33,400 bases of DNA from Lachnospiraceae bacterium. GTDB lineage: Bacteria; Bacillota; Clostridia; Lachnospirales; Lachnospiraceae. The notes under the pieces are model-generated. The model saw only the letters and a list, made by a program, of their open reading frames with translations. It ran no database searches and was not told the DNA's origin. Positions 30,992 through 33,400 of the stretch are shown here, piece by piece; the first letter of the stretch is position 1, and every line of letters starts with the position of its first letter. Made by a program: the position numbers and the translations under genes. The stretch is taken from positions 1 to 33,400 of the forward strand of contig JAILMH010000031.1 in NCBI GenBank assembly GCA_024692715.1, given 5' to 3'.

Positions 30992-31202
30992 CATTTTTGG
31001 GAAAGCTTTACTTGAGGGAATTTACAGGGGGTGTATTTATTTTTGCGCAGAAAATAATAAAGGTTTTATAAATTAAAGCACTCTTCTAGCCGATAGTAAA
31101 AATAGCAGAGGACAACTGTATTTTTGCGTGAAAAATGCTGATAAATCTTGATTATAAGGTAGACATACCAATTTGAAAGATAAAGAAGGCGGGAGATAGG
31201 TT

Positions 31203-33400
31203 ATGGCGAAAAAAAGTGTGAAACGTAGAAAGAATCTGAGAATGAAAAGAGGGGCACGCCGCACTGTGGCTGCGCTTCTTATGGTCACTGCGCTGATCGT
31301 TGCTGCAATTCCGGCTCCGTCATTGAGAGCGGCTGATTCCCAGTCAGAAAATGAAAAAGAGGATACTTCTTCTACTGAGGCTACAGATAGTGTTACACCT
31401 GAATCAGTAACAGATTCATTTCCGGCTTATGACAGTGAAGGAAATTTATGGGTTCAGAGTTCGGCAGATGCCGGTGTAGCCCTTGGATTTGTTGTAAATA
31501 CATCGGACGGAACAGCCATGCTTGCAGGATATGATACGTCTGGAGCAGTAGATTCTAATGATCAGGTAATCTATGATGATGCGAGTGACATTGAAGATGT
31601 AGTTTTGCCTGTGACCATTACAGATCCTGATGGTACAACATTTACAGTAAATGGTGTCAGTAAGTGCTCAGGTGATCTTCATACCTTCCGTATCGCCAGC
31701 GATTCAAGTGTTACAAGAACAGTTGATATCGGAGGTTCGGCATTTGCAGACGATACATCACTTACGGGTATAACAGAGGGTACAGATCAGATTACCTCCA
31801 TCGGCTCGTATGCGTTCCAGAATACAACGGCCTTTGTTGATGTATGGACGATACCTGCAAGTGTAGTTTCAATAGGCTCACATGCTTTTGATGGTTCAGG
31901 AATCACAGGTGTTACTTTCGAAGAAGATAGTGCGCTTAAGACCCTTGATGCATACGCATTTGCAAACGCAACAAAGCTTGCATCTGCGGACCTTTCAAAC
32001 TGTTCTTCGCTTACAACAATGAAAGGATATACCTTCCAGGAATGTACAGCGCTTACATCAGTAGATATTGATAACAGTGCACTTACTGTTCTTGGAGAAT
32101 ATGAGTTTTACGATTGTACTATGCTTAAAAGTATTGAATTTCCAAGCACGCTGACTGGTCTTGGTGTTGGAAATCATTGCTTTGAAAACTCTGCGATTCA
32201 GGAACTGGATCTTGGAGATACGTCTATAACATATTTTTATGCGAATACTGTTGACGGATGTACAAGCCTTGCAAAGGTGGCACTGCCGGATGATTTACAG
32301 ACGATTGCGAGCGGTGCTTTCAGCGGATGTACAGCACTTACAGAGTTTGTTTTAAAGGCGCGTGAATGTGATGTTGCGGGATGGGATACCACTGATGGAT
32401 TTATTGATACTGACCTTAATGAGCAGTGTACGATAGTCAGCTATGCTCATTTGAATGAATCGTACGAGGGTTCAGAGATCACAGATATGACAGACATATT
32501 CCAGTTTGCAGTTGAGAATAGATTTGTCTTTAAGGATTATGACAGCGCAGGAGATGATACAAACGACTGGTTTGACGGAACTTATAAGATAGACAATGAT
32601 CAGAAACTTGTATATATCAATAAAGATTCAGATGTCTGGACTACGGATATTGCAGATGGTGTTATTACAATCCCTGAAAAGGTATATGGTATCGCAGTTG
32701 AAGGAATTGCCGGTTATCAGTCTGTACTTAAGGGATATGATGTAAATACAGTTACTTCCATAGAACTTCCGAGTACGATGACTTCGATCGATGCAGAGGC
32801 CTTTTATAACTGCCAGTACATCGAATCAGTAAAGCTTGATGCGGATACTTCAGACTCTATAACTATAGGCTCAGATGCATTTAACTATACTGCGGACGGA
32901 TTTATTTTATATGGCCCTATAAGTGCGAGCAATGGTGCTTTTACCTATGCCATGGCTAATAAGATCTATCCATACGGTGGAACAACCGCTGATTATATAG
33001 TTTATGCAAATGTGGATGGAGATTCTTCGTCTACGACCAATCCTCTGCTCAAAGTACAGTACCAGCAGCATTCTTCAGCTTATCCGGTACGTGGTGCGGA
33101 AGATACAAGCTATTACAACACTTTGATAAGTGTTACACCTGCGAGCAGTACCCTTGACGGAGCAGTAACTTCAGTGACGCTCCCATCAGGTATCGAGTAC
33201 ATGGGAAGGTGCTTCTCACTTTCCTCAAATACAGCAACAAAGCTCACAAGCCTCACAGCAGGCGGGCTTAAGGTAATAGATGACTTTGAACTAGCTTATA
33301 ACACTAATCTTTCAGAAGCTTCGATAACCATGACGGATAGTGGTGTGATCGGCTATGCTCCATTTAAAGAGGATACAAGCCTCGCAGCACCTACTGTTAC
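31203..33400 (+). CDS. Secreted BspA-type leucine-rich-repeat protein (partial, runs off the window)
   Basis: The reading frame stays open for 732 codons from ATG 31203 to the window end. A basic N terminus (KKSVKRRKNLRMKRGARR) is followed by a hydrophobic signal segment at about 20-42. An acidic Ser/Thr-rich linker comes next. From about residue 175, degenerate LRR_5 units occur, such as ITSIGSYAFQNTT, VSIGSHAFDGSG, LKTLDAYAFANAT, IASGAFSGCTALTE and TSIDAEAFYNCQ. The BspA-like type is common on cell surfaces of gut anaerobes and often mediates binding. A stretch with fewer repeats lies at about 410-500. GGCGGGAG lies 8 bases before the ATG. The missing C-terminal part should show how it is attached. 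No convincing promoter was found in the 211 bases upstream. Confidence 0.88.
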   Translation, partial: MAKKSVKRRKNLRMKRGARRTVAALLMVTALIVAAIPAPSLRAADSQSENEKEDTSSTEATDSVTPESVTDSFPAYDSEGNLWVQSSADAGVALGFVVNTSDGTAMLAGYDTSGAVDSNDQVIYDDASDIEDVVLPVTITDPDGTTFTVNGVSKCSGDLHTFRIASDSSVTRTVDIGGSAFADDTSLTGITEGTDQITSIGSYAFQNTTAFVDVWTIPASVVSIGSHAFDGSGITGVTFEEDSALKTLDAYAFANATKLASADLSNCSSLTTMKGYTFQECTALTSVDIDNSALTVLGEYEFYDCTMLKSIEFPSTLTGLGVGNHCFENSAIQELDLGDTSITYFYANTVDGCTSLAKVALPDDLQTIASGAFSGCTALTEFVLKARECDVAGWDTTDGFIDTDLNEQCTIVSYAHLNESYEGSEITDMTDIFQFAVENRFVFKDYDSAGDDTNDWFDGTYKIDNDQKLVYINKDSDVWTTDIADGVITIPEKVYGIAVEGIAGYQSVLKGYDVNTVTSIELPSTMTSIDAEAFYNCQYIESVKLDADTSDSITIGSDAFNYTADGFILYGPISASNGAFTYAMANKIYPYGGTTADYIVYANVDGDSSSTTNPLLKVQYQQHSSAYPVRGAEDTSYYNTLISVTPASSTLDGAVTSVTLPSGIEYMGRCFSLSSNTATKLTSLTAGGLKVIDDFELAYNTNLSEASITMTDSGVIGYAPFKEDTSLAAPTV

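Overview
The window looks like ordinary chromosome from a low-to-mid GC Gram-positive anaerobe of the class Clostridia, most likely Lachnospiraceae (Butyrivibrio-like). The evidence is strong purine-rich ribosome binding sites, several near-consensus housekeeping promoters with 17-base spacers, U-tailed hairpin terminators after almost every unit, a YesMN-type two-component system, lipoproteins with Ala/Ser/Glu-rich linkers, a meso-diaminopimelate dehydrogenase and a BspA-type leucine-rich-repeat surface protein. The taxonomic call is inference from gene content. No phage, insertion sequence, CRISPR array or other mobile element is visible.

Layout. Bases 1-480 hold a tRNA cluster (Asn, Glu, elongator Met, Asp; none encodes CCA) closed by two tandem terminators. 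After a gene-free stretch of about 380 bases, 862-9262 is a sugar-uptake locus. It has a YesN-like response regulator and YesM-like sensor kinase, then a four-gene ABC importer closely matching E. coli YtfQ-YtfR-YtfT-YjfF (galactofuranose). Bases 9439-11312 hold a membrane diguanylate cyclase translationally coupled to a GNAT acetyltransferase, followed by a small zinc-ribbon protein with an acidic tail (11374-11775). On the minus strand, prs (PRPP synthase, unusually long) and yfbR (5'-deoxynucleotidase) form a nucleotide-metabolism pair (11811-13606). Divergent from it is a heterodimeric ABC exporter pair (13744-17213) with one degenerate ATPase site. Single genes follow: a zinc-ribbon membrane protein, the HU nucleoid protein, a CPA2 cation/proton antiporter, and a membrane-anchored FMN/FAD flavoprotein with a complete fumarate-reductase-type active site.

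Bases 22509-27523 are a nucleoside-type importer: a BMP-family lipoprotein, a double ATPase and two permeases. The final part has ddh (one-step meso-diaminopimelate synthesis), a two-cysteine glutathione peroxidase behind a perfect consensus promoter, an AGCS-type Na+/amino-acid symporter, and the first 732 codons of a secreted leucine-rich-repeat protein that runs off the window.

The main themes are nutrient uptake (a furanose sugar, nucleosides, an amino acid), with prs and yfbR possibly connected to salvage. Both importers separate the binding-protein gene from the downstream ATPase gene with RNA hairpins, probably so that binding protein is made in excess. I did not find a clearly new multi-gene system. 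The most interesting items are the secreted flavinylated reductase, the three-hairpin intercistronic region at 23737-23868, the operator-like repeats at the two importer promoters, the long PRPP synthase and the diguanylate cyclase-acetyltransferase cassette.
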